DNA of 64,000 nt. It comes from Thiohalorhabdus sp. Cl-TMA (GTDB lineage: Bacteria; Pseudomonadota; Gammaproteobacteria; Thiohalorhabdales; Thiohalorhabdaceae). This document shows positions 17,386 to 26,009 of this stretch, in pieces. The position numbers were made by a program, and so were the translations under genes. The stretch is taken from assembly GCF_041821045.1 (NCBI RefSeq), contig NZ_JBGUAW010000001.1, forward strand, positions 248,001 to 312,000. Reading direction: 5' to 3'. The notes under the pieces were generated by a model, which made no database searches, was not told the origin of the DNA, and saw only the letters and a list, made by a program, of their open reading frames with translations. Every line of letters starts with the position of its first letter. Position 1 is the first letter of the stretch.

Positions 17386-17444
17386 GCGCGAGAACCGCCA
17401 CCGAATTCACGCATCAACATTTCGACGCCTGTGGAGGTAGCAAA

Positions 17445-18458
17445 ATGAGCATCCGCGTCGCCATTAACGGCTACGGCCGCATCGGCCGCAACGTCCTGCG
17501 CGCCATTTACGAGGCCAACCGGCAGAACGAGGTCCAGGTGGTCGGCATCAACGATCTGGGGGATGCCGAGACCAACGCCCACCTGACCAAGTACGACACC
17601 GTCCACGGCAAGTTCCCCGGCACCGTCGAGGTGGAGGGCAACAACCTGGTGGTGAACGGGGACAAGATCTCCGTGCTGGCGGAGCGTGATCCCACCAAGC
17701 TGCCCTGGGGCGACATGGACGTCGACGTGGTCATGGAGTGCACCGGCCTGTTCGTGGAGCGCGACAAGGCCGCCATGCACCTGGAGGCCGGCGCCAAGAA
17801 GGTGCTGATCTCCGCCCCCGGCAAGGGCGACGACCTCACCGTCGTCTACGGCGTCAACCAGGACATGATCGACCCGGACAAGCACCAGGTGGTCTCCAAC
17901 GCCTCTTGCACCACCAACTGTCTGGCGCCCCTGGTCAAGCCGCTGCATGAGAAGATCGGTGTGGATCACGGCTTGATGACCACCATCCACTCCTACACCA
18001 ACGACCAGGTGCTGGTGGACGTCTACCACAAGGACCTGCGTCGGGCCCGCTCCGCGACCCAGTCGCAGATCCCGACCCAGACCGGCGCCGCCGCCGCCGT
18101 GGGCAAGGTGCTGCCCGACCTCAACGGCAAGCTGGACGGCTTCGCCGTGCGGGTGCCCACCACCAACGTCTCCTTCGTGGACCTGACCTTCCAGGCCAGC
18201 CGCAATACCACCGTCGACGAGGTGAACGAGACCCTGCGCGAGGCCTCCGAGGGCGCCCTCAAGGGCATCCTGGGCTATAACGACGAGCCCCTGGTCTCCC
18301 ACGACTTCAACCACGATTCCCGCTCCTCCATCTACGAGGCGCCCCTGACCCGCCTGCTGGAGGGCAATTTCGTCAAGGTGACCTCCTGGTATGACAACGA
18401 GTGGGGCTTCTCCAACCGGATGATCGACACCGCGCAAGCCCTGATGGGCGGCAAGTAA
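17445..18458 (+). CDS. gap: Glyceraldehyde-3-phosphate dehydrogenase
   Basis: A 337-residue GAPDH interconverting glyceraldehyde 3-phosphate and 1,3-bisphosphoglycerate. The Rossmann start [14 protein letters not shown] and the catalytic cysteine motif [12 protein letters not shown] near residue 155 are intact, as is the C-terminal [13 protein letters not shown]. It sits 60 bases after tkt and 14 bases before pgk, and pgk uses its product. Coenzyme preference (NAD or NADP) cannot be settled by eye. Confidence 0.96.
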   Translation: MSIRVAINGYGRIGRNVLRAIYEANRQNEVQVVGINDLGDAETNAHLTKYDTVHGKFPGTVEVEGNNLVVNGDKISVLAERDPTKLPWGDMDVDVVMECTGLFVERDKAAMHLEAGAKKVLISAPGKGDDLTVVYGVNQDMIDPDKHQVVSNASCTTNCLAPLVKPLHEKIGVDHGLMTTIHSYTNDQVLVDVYHKDLRRARSATQSQIPTQTGAAAAVGKVLPDLNGKLDGFAVRVPTTNVSFVDLTFQASRNTTVDEVNETLREASEGALKGILGYNDEPLVSHDFNHDSRSSIYEAPLTRLLEGNFVKVTSWYDNEWGFSNRMIDTAQALMGGK

Positions 18459-18472
18459 GGGAGCGCGTCTCC

Positions 18473-19672
18473 ATGAGTATCATTCGGATGACGGATCTGG
18501 ACCTGCGCGGCAAGCGGGTCCTGATCCGGGAGGATCTCAACGTCCCCCAGGACGATGACGGCAACATCACCGATGAGACCCGCCTCCAGGCCAGCCTGCC
18601 GACCATTCGGCAGGCCCTGGAGGCCGGGGCCAAGGTGCTGGTCATGGCCCACCTGGGCCGCCCCAAGGGCGAGCGCAACGCCAAGTATACCCTGGCGCCG
18701 GTGGCCAAGAAGCTGGGCGAGCACCTCGGCCGTGAGGTGCCCCTGGTGGAGGACTGGTATGAGGGCACGCCCGACCAGGTGGCCAACCTGGGCGAGGGCG
18801 AGGTGGTGATGCTGGAGAACGTCCGGTTCCACCCGGGCGATACCGAGAACGACGAGGCCTTCTCCAAGCAGATGGCCAGCCTGTGCGACGTCTACGTGAA
18901 CGACGCCTTCGGCACGGCGCACCGCGCCCAGGCCTCCACCCACGGGGTGGCCAGGTTCGCCTCCGTGGCGGCTGCCGGTCCGCTGCTGGCCAAGGAGATC
19001 GACAGCCTCACCGCGGCGCTGGAGAGCCCGCAGCGGCCCCTGGTGGCCATCGTCGGCGGTGCCAAGGTCTCCGGCAAGCTGGAGGTACTGAAGGCGCTCA
19101 CCGACAAGGTGGACCAGCTCATCGTCGGGGGCGGAATCGCCAACACCTTCCTGCTCGCCGAGGGCTGCAACATCGGCGGCTCGCTGGCGGAGCCGGATTT
19201 GGTGGACGAGGCCAAGAGCGTCATCGACGCCTGCCGGGCCAAGGGTGCCGAGGTGCCCCTGCCCACCGACGTGGTGGTGGCCAAGGAGTTCTCCGCGGAC
19301 GCCCCGGTGCGCACCTGCGGCGTGGAGGATGTGCAGGACGACGAGATGATCCTGGACGCCGGCCCGGAGACCGCCGCGCGCTTCGCGGAGATCGTCAAGG
19401 GTGCCGGCACGGTGCTGTGGAACGGCCCGCTGGGCGCCTTCGAGCTGCCCAAGTGCGCCGAGGGCACCCGAACGCTGGCACACGCCATCGCCGATAGCGA
19501 TGCCTTCAGTGCGGCGGGCGGCGGGGACACCCTCGCGGCCATCGCCATGACGGGCATCACCGACAAGATCTCGTATATCTCCACCGGCGGCGGTGCCTTC
19601 CTGGAATGGGTGGAAGGCAAAAAGCTTCCGGCAATTGCGATCCTTGAGGAGAGGGCGGCCGAACAGGCATGA
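18473..19672 (+). CDS. pgk: Phosphoglycerate kinase
   Basis: A 399-residue kinase transferring phosphate between 1,3-bisphosphoglycerate and ADP. The substrate-binding [12 protein letters not shown] near residue 16, AHLGRPKGE near 58, [14 protein letters not shown] near 140 and the nucleotide segment [10 protein letters not shown] near 315 are all present. The ATG at 18473 follows GGGAGCG; longer in-frame starts lie inside gap. Its stop overlaps the pyk start (ATGA). Confidence 0.96.
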   Translation: MSIIRMTDLDLRGKRVLIREDLNVPQDDDGNITDETRLQASLPTIRQALEAGAKVLVMAHLGRPKGERNAKYTLAPVAKKLGEHLGREVPLVEDWYEGTPDQVANLGEGEVVMLENVRFHPGDTENDEAFSKQMASLCDVYVNDAFGTAHRAQASTHGVARFASVAAAGPLLAKEIDSLTAALESPQRPLVAIVGGAKVSGKLEVLKALTDKVDQLIVGGGIANTFLLAEGCNIGGSLAEPDLVDEAKSVIDACRAKGAEVPLPTDVVVAKEFSADAPVRTCGVEDVQDDEMILDAGPETAARFAEIVKGAGTVLWNGPLGAFELPKCAEGTRTLAHAIADSDAFSAAGGGDTLAAIAMTGITDKISYISTGGGAFLEWVEGKKLPAIAILEERAAEQA

Positions 19673-21111
19673 GGCGAACCAAGATCGTCGCGACACTCGG
19701 GCCGGCAACCGACGAGCCGGGAGTCCTCGACCGCATGATCGAGGCGGGGGTGGATGTATTTCGCCTCAACTTCTCCCACGGTGAGTCCGAAGACCATGTG
19801 CGCCGTGCCCAGGAGGTACGCTCCCGGGCACAGGTCCACAGCCGAACCATCGGGATCCTGGCCGATATCCAGGGGCCGAAGCTCCGCATCGGGCGCTTCG
19901 AGAACGGTGCCGTGGAGCTGGCGGAAGGCCAGCAGTTCATCCTGGACACCTTCACGGAGCTGGGCAACGAGAGCCGGGTGGGCGTGACCTACAAGCGCCT
20001 GCCCGACGATGTGGAGCGCGGCGCCACCCTGCTGCTCAATGATGGCCTGGTGGCCATCTGGGTGGAGGAGGTTCGCGGCCAGGAGATCATCGGCCGCGTG
20101 GTCAAGGGCGGGATCCTGTCGGACAACAAGGGCCTCAACCGCGCCGGAGGCGGCCTCACTGCCCAGGCGCTCACCGAGAAGGACCGCCGGGATATCCATA
20201 CGGTGGCCGAGATCGGCGCCGATTACTTGGCGGTTTCCTTCCCGCGCTCGGCGGCCGACGTCAACAAGGCACGGGAGCTGGTGGACAAGGCCGGCGGGCA
20301 CGCCCGCCTGCTGGCCAAGATCGAGCGCCCGGAGGCGGTGGCGGCCATCGACGAGATCATCGCCGCCAGCGACGCCATTATGGTGGCGCGGGGCGACCTC
20401 GGCCTGGAGATCGGCGACGCCGCCGTGCCCCCGGTGCAGAAGCGCATCATCCACAAGGCGCGCATGGCCAACAAGGCCGTGATCACCGCCACGCAGATGA
20501 TGGAGTCCATGACCCACGCGCCCATCCCCACCCGCGCCGAGGTGTCCGATGTGGCCAACGCGGTCCTGGACGGCACCGACGCGGTGATGCTGTCCGGGGA
20601 GACGGCCACCGGGGACTATCCGGTGGAGGCCGCTGGGGCCATGGACCGGGTGTGCCGGGAGACGGAGCGCTCCGCCTTCGAGGAGAACCCCAGCACCCTC
20701 ACCGGCTTCGGCACCGAGGAAGCCAGCACTGTGGACGAGTCCATCGCGCAGTCGGCCCTGGCCATCGCAAACAAGCTGGAGATCTCCGCCATCGCGGCTT
20801 TCACCACCAGCGGGCGGACCGCCCTCTGGATGTCGCGCGGCGGGACCCGGGCGCCCATCTACGCCCTGTCCCCCGAGCAGCGCACCCGGCGTCAGGTGAC
20901 CATGTATCGGGGTGTCTACCCCATCAGCTTCCCCATCGACCCGGAGAAGCATACCCCCCGCGAGCTGATCGTCACCGCGGAGCAGGAGCTGCGGAGACAG
21001 GGCGCGGTGCGGGAAGGGGATCTAATGATCCTTACCCTCGGCGAGCCGCTCGGTAAGGAAGGGTCCACCAATACGGTGAAGGTGGTCCGTGTCGGGGACA
21101 CGACGCCGTAG
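19669..21111 (+). CDS. pyk: Pyruvate kinase
   Basis: A 480-residue enzyme making pyruvate and ATP from phosphoenolpyruvate. Landmarks are [12 protein letters not shown] at the N-terminus, RLNFSHG near residue 32, the lysine of [10 protein letters not shown] near 220, [13 protein letters not shown] near 237 and the closing [10 protein letters not shown]. The ATG overlaps the pgk stop by 4 bases, so translation is probably coupled. The gene lies in a cassette that otherwise runs in either direction, so pyk would drain fixed carbon to pyruvate. Confidence 0.95.
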   Translation: MRRTKIVATLGPATDEPGVLDRMIEAGVDVFRLNFSHGESEDHVRRAQEVRSRAQVHSRTIGILADIQGPKLRIGRFENGAVELAEGQQFILDTFTELGNESRVGVTYKRLPDDVERGATLLLNDGLVAIWVEEVRGQEIIGRVVKGGILSDNKGLNRAGGGLTAQALTEKDRRDIHTVAEIGADYLAVSFPRSAADVNKARELVDKAGGHARLLAKIERPEAVAAIDEIIAASDAIMVARGDLGLEIGDAAVPPVQKRIIHKARMANKAVITATQMMESMTHAPIPTRAEVSDVANAVLDGTDAVMLSGETATGDYPVEAAGAMDRVCRETERSAFEENPSTLTGFGTEEASTVDESIAQSALAIANKLEISAIAAFTTSGRTALWMSRGGTRAPIYALSPEQRTRRQVTMYRGVYPISFPIDPEKHTPRELIVTAEQELRRQGAVREGDLMILTLGEPLGKEGSTNTVKVVRVGDTTP

Positions 21112-21181
21112 CCCCTTGAATGGTTTGGATAGATTTTCACGTCGCTAATCTTTGCATGATCGTATAGGAGGCAACCAACCA

Positions 21182-22246
21182 ATGCCTTTGGTATCAATGC
21201 GCCAGTTGCTGGACCATGCCGCCGAGAACGGCTATGGCCTTCCCGCTTTCAACGTAAACAACCTCGAGCAGGTCCGGGCCATCATGGATGCCGCCCGCGA
21301 GGTTGACTCCCCCGTCATCATGCAGGGCTCCGCGGGTGCCCGGAAGTATGCCGGGGAGCCGTTCCTGCGGCACCTGATCCAGGCGGCCGCCGAGGAGTAC
21401 CCCGAGATCCCCATCGCCATGCACCAGGATCACGGCGCCAGCCCGGCGGTGTGCCTGCGCTCCATCCGCTCCGGCTTCACCTCCGTGATGATGGACGGCT
21501 CCCTGGAGGCCGACGGCAAGACCCCCGCTTCCTACGACTACAACGTCCGCGTCACCGCCGAGGTGGTGAATGCCGCCCATTCGGTGGGCGTCTCCGTGGA
21601 GGGCGAGCTCGGCTGCTTGGGCTCCCTGGAGACCATGACCGGGGACAAGGAGGACGGACACGGCGCCGAGGGCGAGATGACCGAGGACATGCTCCTCACC
21701 GACCCCGAGGAAGCCGCTTCCTTCGTCAAGGACACCTCCGTGGACGCCCTGGCAGTGGCCATCGGTACCAGCCACGGCGCCTACAAGTTCTCCAGCAAGC
21801 CCACCGGCGAGGTGCTCCGCATCGACCGGATCAAGGAGATCCACGAGCGCATTCCGGACACCCACCTGGTGATGCACGGCTCCAGCTCCGTGCCGGAGGA
21901 GTGGATCGACATCATCAACCAGTACGGCGGCGAGATCCCCGAGACCTACGGCGTGCCGGTGGAGGAGATCCAGAACGGCATCAAGCACGGTGTCCGCAAG
22001 GTGAACATCGACACGGACATCCGGCTCGCCATGACCGGCGCCGCCCGGAAGCACCTCGGCGAGAACAAGGCTAACTTCGACCCGCGGAAGTTCCTGATCC
22101 CGGCGTACGAGGCCGCCAAGCAGATCTGCAAGGACCGCTACGAGCAGTTCGGCACGGCCGGCAACGCCTCCAAGATCAAGGCCATCGGCGAGGAAGAGAT
22201 GGTCCGCCGCTACGAGGCCGGCGAGCTGGATCCCCGGGTGAAGTAA
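21182..22246 (+). CDS. fba: Class II fructose-bisphosphate aldolase, Calvin-type
   Basis: A 354-residue zinc-dependent aldolase. Zinc ligands are visible in the MHQDHG and [10 protein letters not shown] segments; [20 protein letters not shown] and [13 protein letters not shown] follow the CbbA/FbaA pattern of the subfamily found in Calvin-cycle clusters. It makes fructose 1,6-bisphosphate (and probably sedoheptulose 1,7-bisphosphate) from triose phosphates. AGGAGG at 21166-21171 precedes the ATG at 21182. The gene ends the tkt-gap-pgk-pyk-fba run at a strong terminator. A second, unrelated class I aldolase follows it. Confidence 0.95.
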   Translation: MPLVSMRQLLDHAAENGYGLPAFNVNNLEQVRAIMDAAREVDSPVIMQGSAGARKYAGEPFLRHLIQAAAEEYPEIPIAMHQDHGASPAVCLRSIRSGFTSVMMDGSLEADGKTPASYDYNVRVTAEVVNAAHSVGVSVEGELGCLGSLETMTGDKEDGHGAEGEMTEDMLLTDPEEAASFVKDTSVDALAVAIGTSHGAYKFSSKPTGEVLRIDRIKEIHERIPDTHLVMHGSSSVPEEWIDIINQYGGEIPETYGVPVEEIQNGIKHGVRKVNIDTDIRLAMTGAARKHLGENKANFDPRKFLIPAYEAAKQICKDRYEQFGTAGNASKIKAIGEEEMVRRYEAGELDPRVK

Positions 22247-22272
22247 CCGCCTGTCAGCCAAGCCGCCATGGA

Positions 22273-22299
22273 AAGGCCCGGCCCGCGCCGGGCCTTTTT
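22273..22299 (+). terminator. Rho-independent terminator after the class II aldolase
   Basis: AAGGCCCGGC and GCCGGGCCTT pair around a 4-nt loop and run into TTTTT. This ends the Calvin/glycolytic transcript and isolates the following class I aldolase. Confidence 0.9.
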
Positions 22300-22643
22300 C
22301 GTTGTCCCTCCGGCGGCTCGCTCCCCTACTCCCCTTCCGCTTACCCACGATTTTTCGCGGCTTCTTGACCGGCGTAACTTCCACCGCTCGCCCGACCCCT
22401 ACGCACACCTTGAAGGAGCGGGGGATAATCCCAATGTAACGAGGAGCTTCGTTAAAAAAGGGCGCCCATGATGTAGCTGCCGGCAATGCCGAGCGGGGTT
22501 GCTTGCACAAAGGGGGTTGTCTTGGCTGCGTTGCCGAGGCAGCCTAAGCGGCTCAGGAACGCGAGACGTTACTGTAAGTCAAAATGGGTTATCCCTTTTC
22601 ATTCTCACCGGTTAGACCAGACCCACAAAGGGAGGTCGGGACC
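22300..22643 (+). other. 344-bp non-coding region upstream of the class I aldolase
   Basis: No coding frame is supported. It holds the promoter and leader of the class I aldolase. A hairpin GGCTGC/GCAGCC lies at about 22525-22544, and a GGGAGG ribosome site ends near 22636. No known riboswitch motif was recognised and no convincing -35/-10 pair was found. Confidence 0.5.
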
Positions 22644-23690
22644 ATGGCCAATTATTCCTGGAAGCACGCGGAAGAGCTGAAGCAGACCGCCCAGTCCATG
22701 GTGGCCAACTACAAAGGCATCCTGGCGGCGGACGAATCCAATAACACGGCGAGCAAGCGCCTCAAGGAGGTGGGCATCGAGTCCACCGAGGAGAGCCGCC
22801 GCAAGTACCGGCAGCTGCTGTTCACGGCCCCGGAGGCGGACAAGTACATCAGCGGGGTGATCCTCTACGACGAGACCATCCGCCAGGCCGACGATAACGG
22901 CACCGCTTTCCCCGAGCTGCTGAAGGGCCGCGGCATCATTCCGGGCATCAAAGTGGATACCGGCGCCAAGCCGCTGGCCGGCTCCCCGGACGAGAAAGTC
23001 ACCGAAGGCCTGGACGGCCTCCGTGAGCGCCTGGCCGAGTACTACAACATGGGTGCCCGCTTCTCCAAGTGGCGCGCCGTGATTACCCCCGGCGAGGATA
23101 TGCCCACGCGCCAGTGCATGGAGGCCAATGCCCACGCCCTGGCCCGCTACTCCGCGCTGTGCCAGGAAAACGGCCTGGTGCCCATCGTGGAGCCCGAGGT
23201 GCTGATCAACGGCAGCCACAGCATCGACGCCTGCGAGGAAATCACCGAAGAGAACCTCCATATGGTGTTCGACGAGCTGTATCGCCACAACGTCATGCCC
23301 GAGGGCGTGGTGCTCAAGACCTCCATGGTGATCTCCGGCCTGGATGCGCCCAGCCGAGCCGGCGTGGAGGAGGTCGCCGAGCGCACGGTGCAGACGCTGC
23401 AGCGCGTGGTGCCGCCGGCCCTGGGCGGCGTGGTGTTCCTCTCCGGCGGTCAGGGCGACGTGGAGGCCACCCAGCATCTGGATGTCATGAACAAGAAGTA
23501 CAAGAACCAGGTGCCGTGGCGGATGACCTTCTCCTATGCCCGCGCCCTGCAGAACCCGGCCCTGGGCAGCTGGGGCTCCGATATGTCCAACACCGAGGAG
23601 GCCCAGAAGAACTTCGCTTTCCGCGCCAAGCTCAACAGCCTGGCCTCCGAGGGCGAGTATTCCGAGGACATGGAGAGCAAGGCCGCCTGA
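22644..23690 (+). CDS. Class I fructose-bisphosphate aldolase
   Basis: A 348-residue Schiff-base aldolase of the animal/plant-like class I family, unrelated in fold detail and mechanism to the zinc enzyme encoded just before it. It has GILAADESNNTASKRL near residue 25, the conserved KWRAVITPGEDMPT near 147, and the Schiff-base lysine in VVLKTSMVISGL near 225. It does the same reaction without metal. It has its own leader and terminator, so it is a separate transcript. The two aldolases may serve different flux directions or conditions; the reason for keeping both is not shown by the sequence. Confidence 0.95.
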   Translation: MANYSWKHAEELKQTAQSMVANYKGILAADESNNTASKRLKEVGIESTEESRRKYRQLLFTAPEADKYISGVILYDETIRQADDNGTAFPELLKGRGIIPGIKVDTGAKPLAGSPDEKVTEGLDGLRERLAEYYNMGARFSKWRAVITPGEDMPTRQCMEANAHALARYSALCQENGLVPIVEPEVLINGSHSIDACEEITEENLHMVFDELYRHNVMPEGVVLKTSMVISGLDAPSRAGVEEVAERTVQTLQRVVPPALGGVVFLSGGQGDVEATQHLDVMNKKYKNQVPWRMTFSYARALQNPALGSWGSDMSNTEEAQKNFAFRAKLNSLASEGEYSEDMESKAA

Positions 23691-23715
23691 AGGCGGACCT
23701 GATCCCTGGTAAATG

Positions 23716-23745
23716 GCCCCGCCCCTCCGGGCGGGGCTATTTGTT
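23716..23745 (+). terminator. Rho-independent terminator after the class I aldolase
   Basis: GCCCCGCCC and GGGCGGGGC pair around a 4-nt loop and run into TATTTGTTTGTCTT. Confidence 0.85.
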
Positions 23746-23840
23746 TGTCTTGCTTTGAGCCATCAATCACCAATCCCTTCCAAGGGCTTCCTTTGCCTCG
23801 GACCCCACTGGCCCAGGCATCTGGCCGGTATCCGGAAGGG

Positions 23841-23870
23841 CATGTGGCGCATGTGCCTAAATTACACATG
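23841..23870. promoter_or_regulatory. CATGTG repeat and dyad, candidate enhancer-binding-protein site
   Basis: CATGTG occurs at 23841 and 23850, and its complement CACATG at 23865, giving a direct repeat plus a perfect 6-bp dyad with a 9-bp spacer. Its centre is about 100 bp upstream of the start predicted for the sigma-54 site at 23932, a typical position for a sigma-54 activator. No known regulator consensus was recognised. Confidence 0.5.
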
Positions 23871-23931
23871 GGAAAAAGCGGTGGACGGCGAGCAGGGAAA
23901 CGTCTCGCCCCGCAGTTTGGGGCCAGTTCCT

Positions 23932-23948
23932 TTGGCCCGGTTCTTGCT
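23932..23948 (+). promoter_or_regulatory. Sigma-54 promoter of the 92-aa orphan gene
   Basis: TTGGCCCG-N4-TTGCT matches YTGGCACG-N4-TTGCW with a single substitution, and the GG (23934) and GC (23946) are 10 bp apart as required. Predicted start near 23958, giving a ~60-nt leader before the ATG at 24019. Confidence 0.7.
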
Positions 23949-24018
23949 TTCCAAGCCGCAGTACATCCCGGTCTGCAACCGGCGCTTTTCGGAACACCCC
24001 AGCGTAGTGGAGGTAACA

Positions 24019-24297
24019 ATGTCTATTGGCTCTGTGCCCTCGGATCCCAATATCGCCAGGCTGATGCAGAAGCTTCAGCAGGGCGCCGCTGATGGCCCTC
24101 CCCGTGGCGCCGAGACCGAGAAAACCGAGTCCCGGAAATCGGGGGCGACGGCCTCGGATGCGGCCAGCCGTGCCAAGGAGGGAAAGGAAGCGAGCGCGGC
24201 TCCCAAGGAGGACCAGAAGGGCACTGCCCGGACCGCTTCCAAGGAGGACGAGGCGGGGCGGGAGGGCAAGTCCGGCAGGATGGACCGGTACGCCTGA
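24019..24297 (+). CDS. Small Lys/Glu/Ala-rich hypothetical protein under sigma-54 control
   Basis: A 92-residue protein I do not recognise. A clear GGAGG lies 5 bases before the ATG. Residues 1-20 (SVPSDPNIARLMQKLQQG) could form a short amphipathic helix; residues 25-92 are low in hydrophobics and rich in Lys, Glu, Ala, Ser and Gly, so probably disordered. There is no signal peptide, membrane helix or cysteine. It stands alone between the class I aldolase terminator and rpe. A strong sigma-54 promoter and a dyad enhancer candidate precede it, which is the best evidence that it is a real, regulated gene. Sigma-54 genes are often linked to nitrogen, motility or envelope stress; which applies here is unknown. 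Confidence 0.65.
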   Translation: MSIGSVPSDPNIARLMQKLQQGAADGPPRGAETEKTESRKSGATASDAASRAKEGKEASAAPKEDQKGTARTASKEDEAGREGKSGRMDRYA

Positions 24298-24449
24298 GCC
24301 GGGGGTCCGAAAGCCCGTTCCGGCCCGGAAAAGATTGCCGGGGTCCTTCCTAGGGGGACCCGGGCGCCCACCCGGCGCCACGCCAGGTGCCGGGGGCGGG
24401 CTGCGTCTAAAGGGAATGCCCTTTAAGGCATAGTGGATAGCCGATTATT

Positions 24450-24470
24450 CGAACGCACGCTGAGCGTTCG
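24450..24470. promoter_or_regulatory. Dyad near the rpe promoter
   Basis: CGAACGC and GCGTTCG form a perfect 7-bp inverted repeat with a 7-bp spacer. It overlaps a possible -35 (TTCGCA) that is 18 bp from TAAAAT near 24502. The 292-bp rpe leader holds other GC stems (AAAGGG...CCCTTT near 24413) but no gene. Confidence 0.35.
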
Positions 24471-24589
24471 CAAAACCCCCCGCTTCCCGGTAAAATCTGC
24501 CCCTTTCGACCCGCGAGCGAGAAATGGCCCGGCCCCGGCCGGGCAAGCCTATTCATAGAACGGAACATCGAATCGAACGGGGAAGGGTC

Positions 24590-25261
24590 ATGGCGGATTT
24601 CAAGATTGCTCCGAGCATCCTGTCGGCGGACTTCGCGAATCTGGGTGTCGAGGTCCAGGCCGTGGAGAAGGCCGGGGCCGACTACTGCCACTTCGACGTG
24701 ATGGATAACCATTACGTCCCCAACCTGACCATCGGCCCCATGGTCGCCGAGGCACTGAAGCCGGTGACCAACATGGCCCTCGATGTGCACCTGATGATCG
24801 AGCCGGTGGACGAGATCGTTCCCGAGTTCGCCAAGGCCGGGGCCAATATCATCACCTTTCACCCCGAGGCGAGCCGCCACCCTCATCGCACCATCCAGCT
24901 CATCAAGAGCCAGGGCTGCCGGGCCGGCATCTCCCTCAATCCCGGCACGCCAGTGGAGGTGCTCGACTACCTCATGGACGAGGTGGACCTGATCCTGGTC
25001 ATGTCCGTGAATCCCGGCTTCGGCGGCCAGGCCTTCATCGAGTCCGCCATGGACAAGATCCGCGCCATCCGGGAGCGAATCGACAACAGCGGCCGGGATA
25101 TCGAGCTGGAGGTGGACGGCGGCATCAAGGCCGACAACGTCGCCCGGGTGGCGGAGGCCGGCGCCGACGTCTTCGTCTCCGGCTCCGGGATCTTCAAGGC
25201 CGACGACTATGCCGCGCGGATGCAGGAATTCCGCAACGCCCTGAGCGGCGTGAAGCGCTGA
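24590..25261 (+). CDS. rpe: Ribulose-phosphate 3-epimerase
   Basis: A 223-residue TIM-barrel enzyme interconverting ribulose 5-phosphate and xylulose 5-phosphate. Seen are IAPSILSADFANLG, CHFDVMDNHYVPN, LVMSVNPGFGGQAF and ELEVDGGIKADNV, covering the metal-binding His/Asp set. The ATG at 24590 follows GGGGAAGG. It shares one base with gph, the first junction of an rpe-gph-trpEGDC order also seen in Pseudomonas relatives. In this setting it supplies both the Calvin cycle and the pentose-phosphate pathway. Confidence 0.95.
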   Translation: MADFKIAPSILSADFANLGVEVQAVEKAGADYCHFDVMDNHYVPNLTIGPMVAEALKPVTNMALDVHLMIEPVDEIVPEFAKAGANIITFHPEASRHPHRTIQLIKSQGCRAGISLNPGTPVEVLDYLMDEVDLILVMSVNPGFGGQAFIESAMDKIRAIRERIDNSGRDIELEVDGGIKADNVARVAEAGADVFVSGSGIFKADDYAARMQEFRNALSGVKR

Positions 25262-25974
25262 TGAGCACGGAGGAGGCAGTGGTGGGAGTCATGCCGGCAC
25301 GCGGGGTACTCCTCGACCTGGACGGGACCATCCTGGAAACGGTGGGGGACCTCGCCACCGCCACCAACCGCACCCTGGCGGATTTCAAACGGGAGGCGGT
25401 GAGCGAGGAGCGGGTGCGCACCTGGATCGGCGACGGCGTCCGGGCGCTGGTCCGCTTCGCCCTGGAGGCCACGGGCGGCTGCGACGACGCCCTGCTCGAT
25501 GATGCGCACGAACGCTTCATGGTCCATTACGGCGACTGCTTCGCCGACCGCAGCCACCCCTTCCCCGGGGTGGTGGAAGCCCTGGACCACCTTCGGGAAT
25601 CCGGGATTTCCCTGGCCGTGGTCACCAACAAGGCCGCCGCCTTCACCGAGCCGCTCCTGGAGGCCACCGGCCTTTCCGCGCGACTCGACGTGATAATCTC
25701 CGGTGACAGCGTGGCGCGCAAGAAGCCGGATCCGGCCCCGATCCGGGCCGCCCTGGAGCGGATGGGCCTGGAGGCCGATCAGGCCGTCCTGGTGGGCGAT
25801 TCCCGCAACGATGTGGAGGCGGGGCTCGCCGCGGGATGCCGGGTGGTCTGCGTCACCTACGGCTACAACCGGGGCGAGGACGTCTCCACCCTGGGCGCCC
25901 AGCGGCTCGTGGACAGCTTCTCGGCCGTCCGGGATCTCATCCAGCCGGGCGACCGCGCCGTCGAATCCGCCTGA
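25261..25974 (+). CDS. gph: Phosphoglycolate phosphatase
   Basis: A 237-residue HAD-superfamily phosphatase. The nucleophile motif LLDLDGTI, motif II VVTNKAAAFTEPLL, motif III lysine in RKKPDPAPI and motif IV VGDSRNDVEAGLAAG are all seen. Gph hydrolyses 2-phosphoglycolate, the toxic oxygenation product of RuBisCO (also formed in DNA repair), to glycolate. The glycolate oxidase operon glcDEF lies 10 kb downstream. The ATG at 25261 shares a base with the rpe stop; an ATG 10 codons later would give the usual N-terminus and is an alternative start. Confidence 0.9.
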   Translation: MSTEEAVVGVMPARGVLLDLDGTILETVGDLATATNRTLADFKREAVSEERVRTWIGDGVRALVRFALEATGGCDDALLDDAHERFMVHYGDCFADRSHPFPGVVEALDHLRESGISLAVVTNKAAAFTEPLLEATGLSARLDVIISGDSVARKKPDPAPIRAALERMGLEADQAVLVGDSRNDVEAGLAAGCRVVCVTYGYNRGEDVSTLGAQRLVDSFSAVRDLIQPGDRAVESA

Positions 25975-26009
25975 GCACCGACACTGCCAAGGCTATCGGT
26001 AACCGCCCC

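Noticed and set aside
18892-20952. Long open frame (686 codons) antisense to pgk/pyk
   Set aside because: Same antisense artefact of high GC content; no ribosome site or family motif.
22273-22643. Riboswitch in the class I aldolase leader
   Set aside because: A stem-loop is present, but no conserved core of a known riboswitch class was found by eye.
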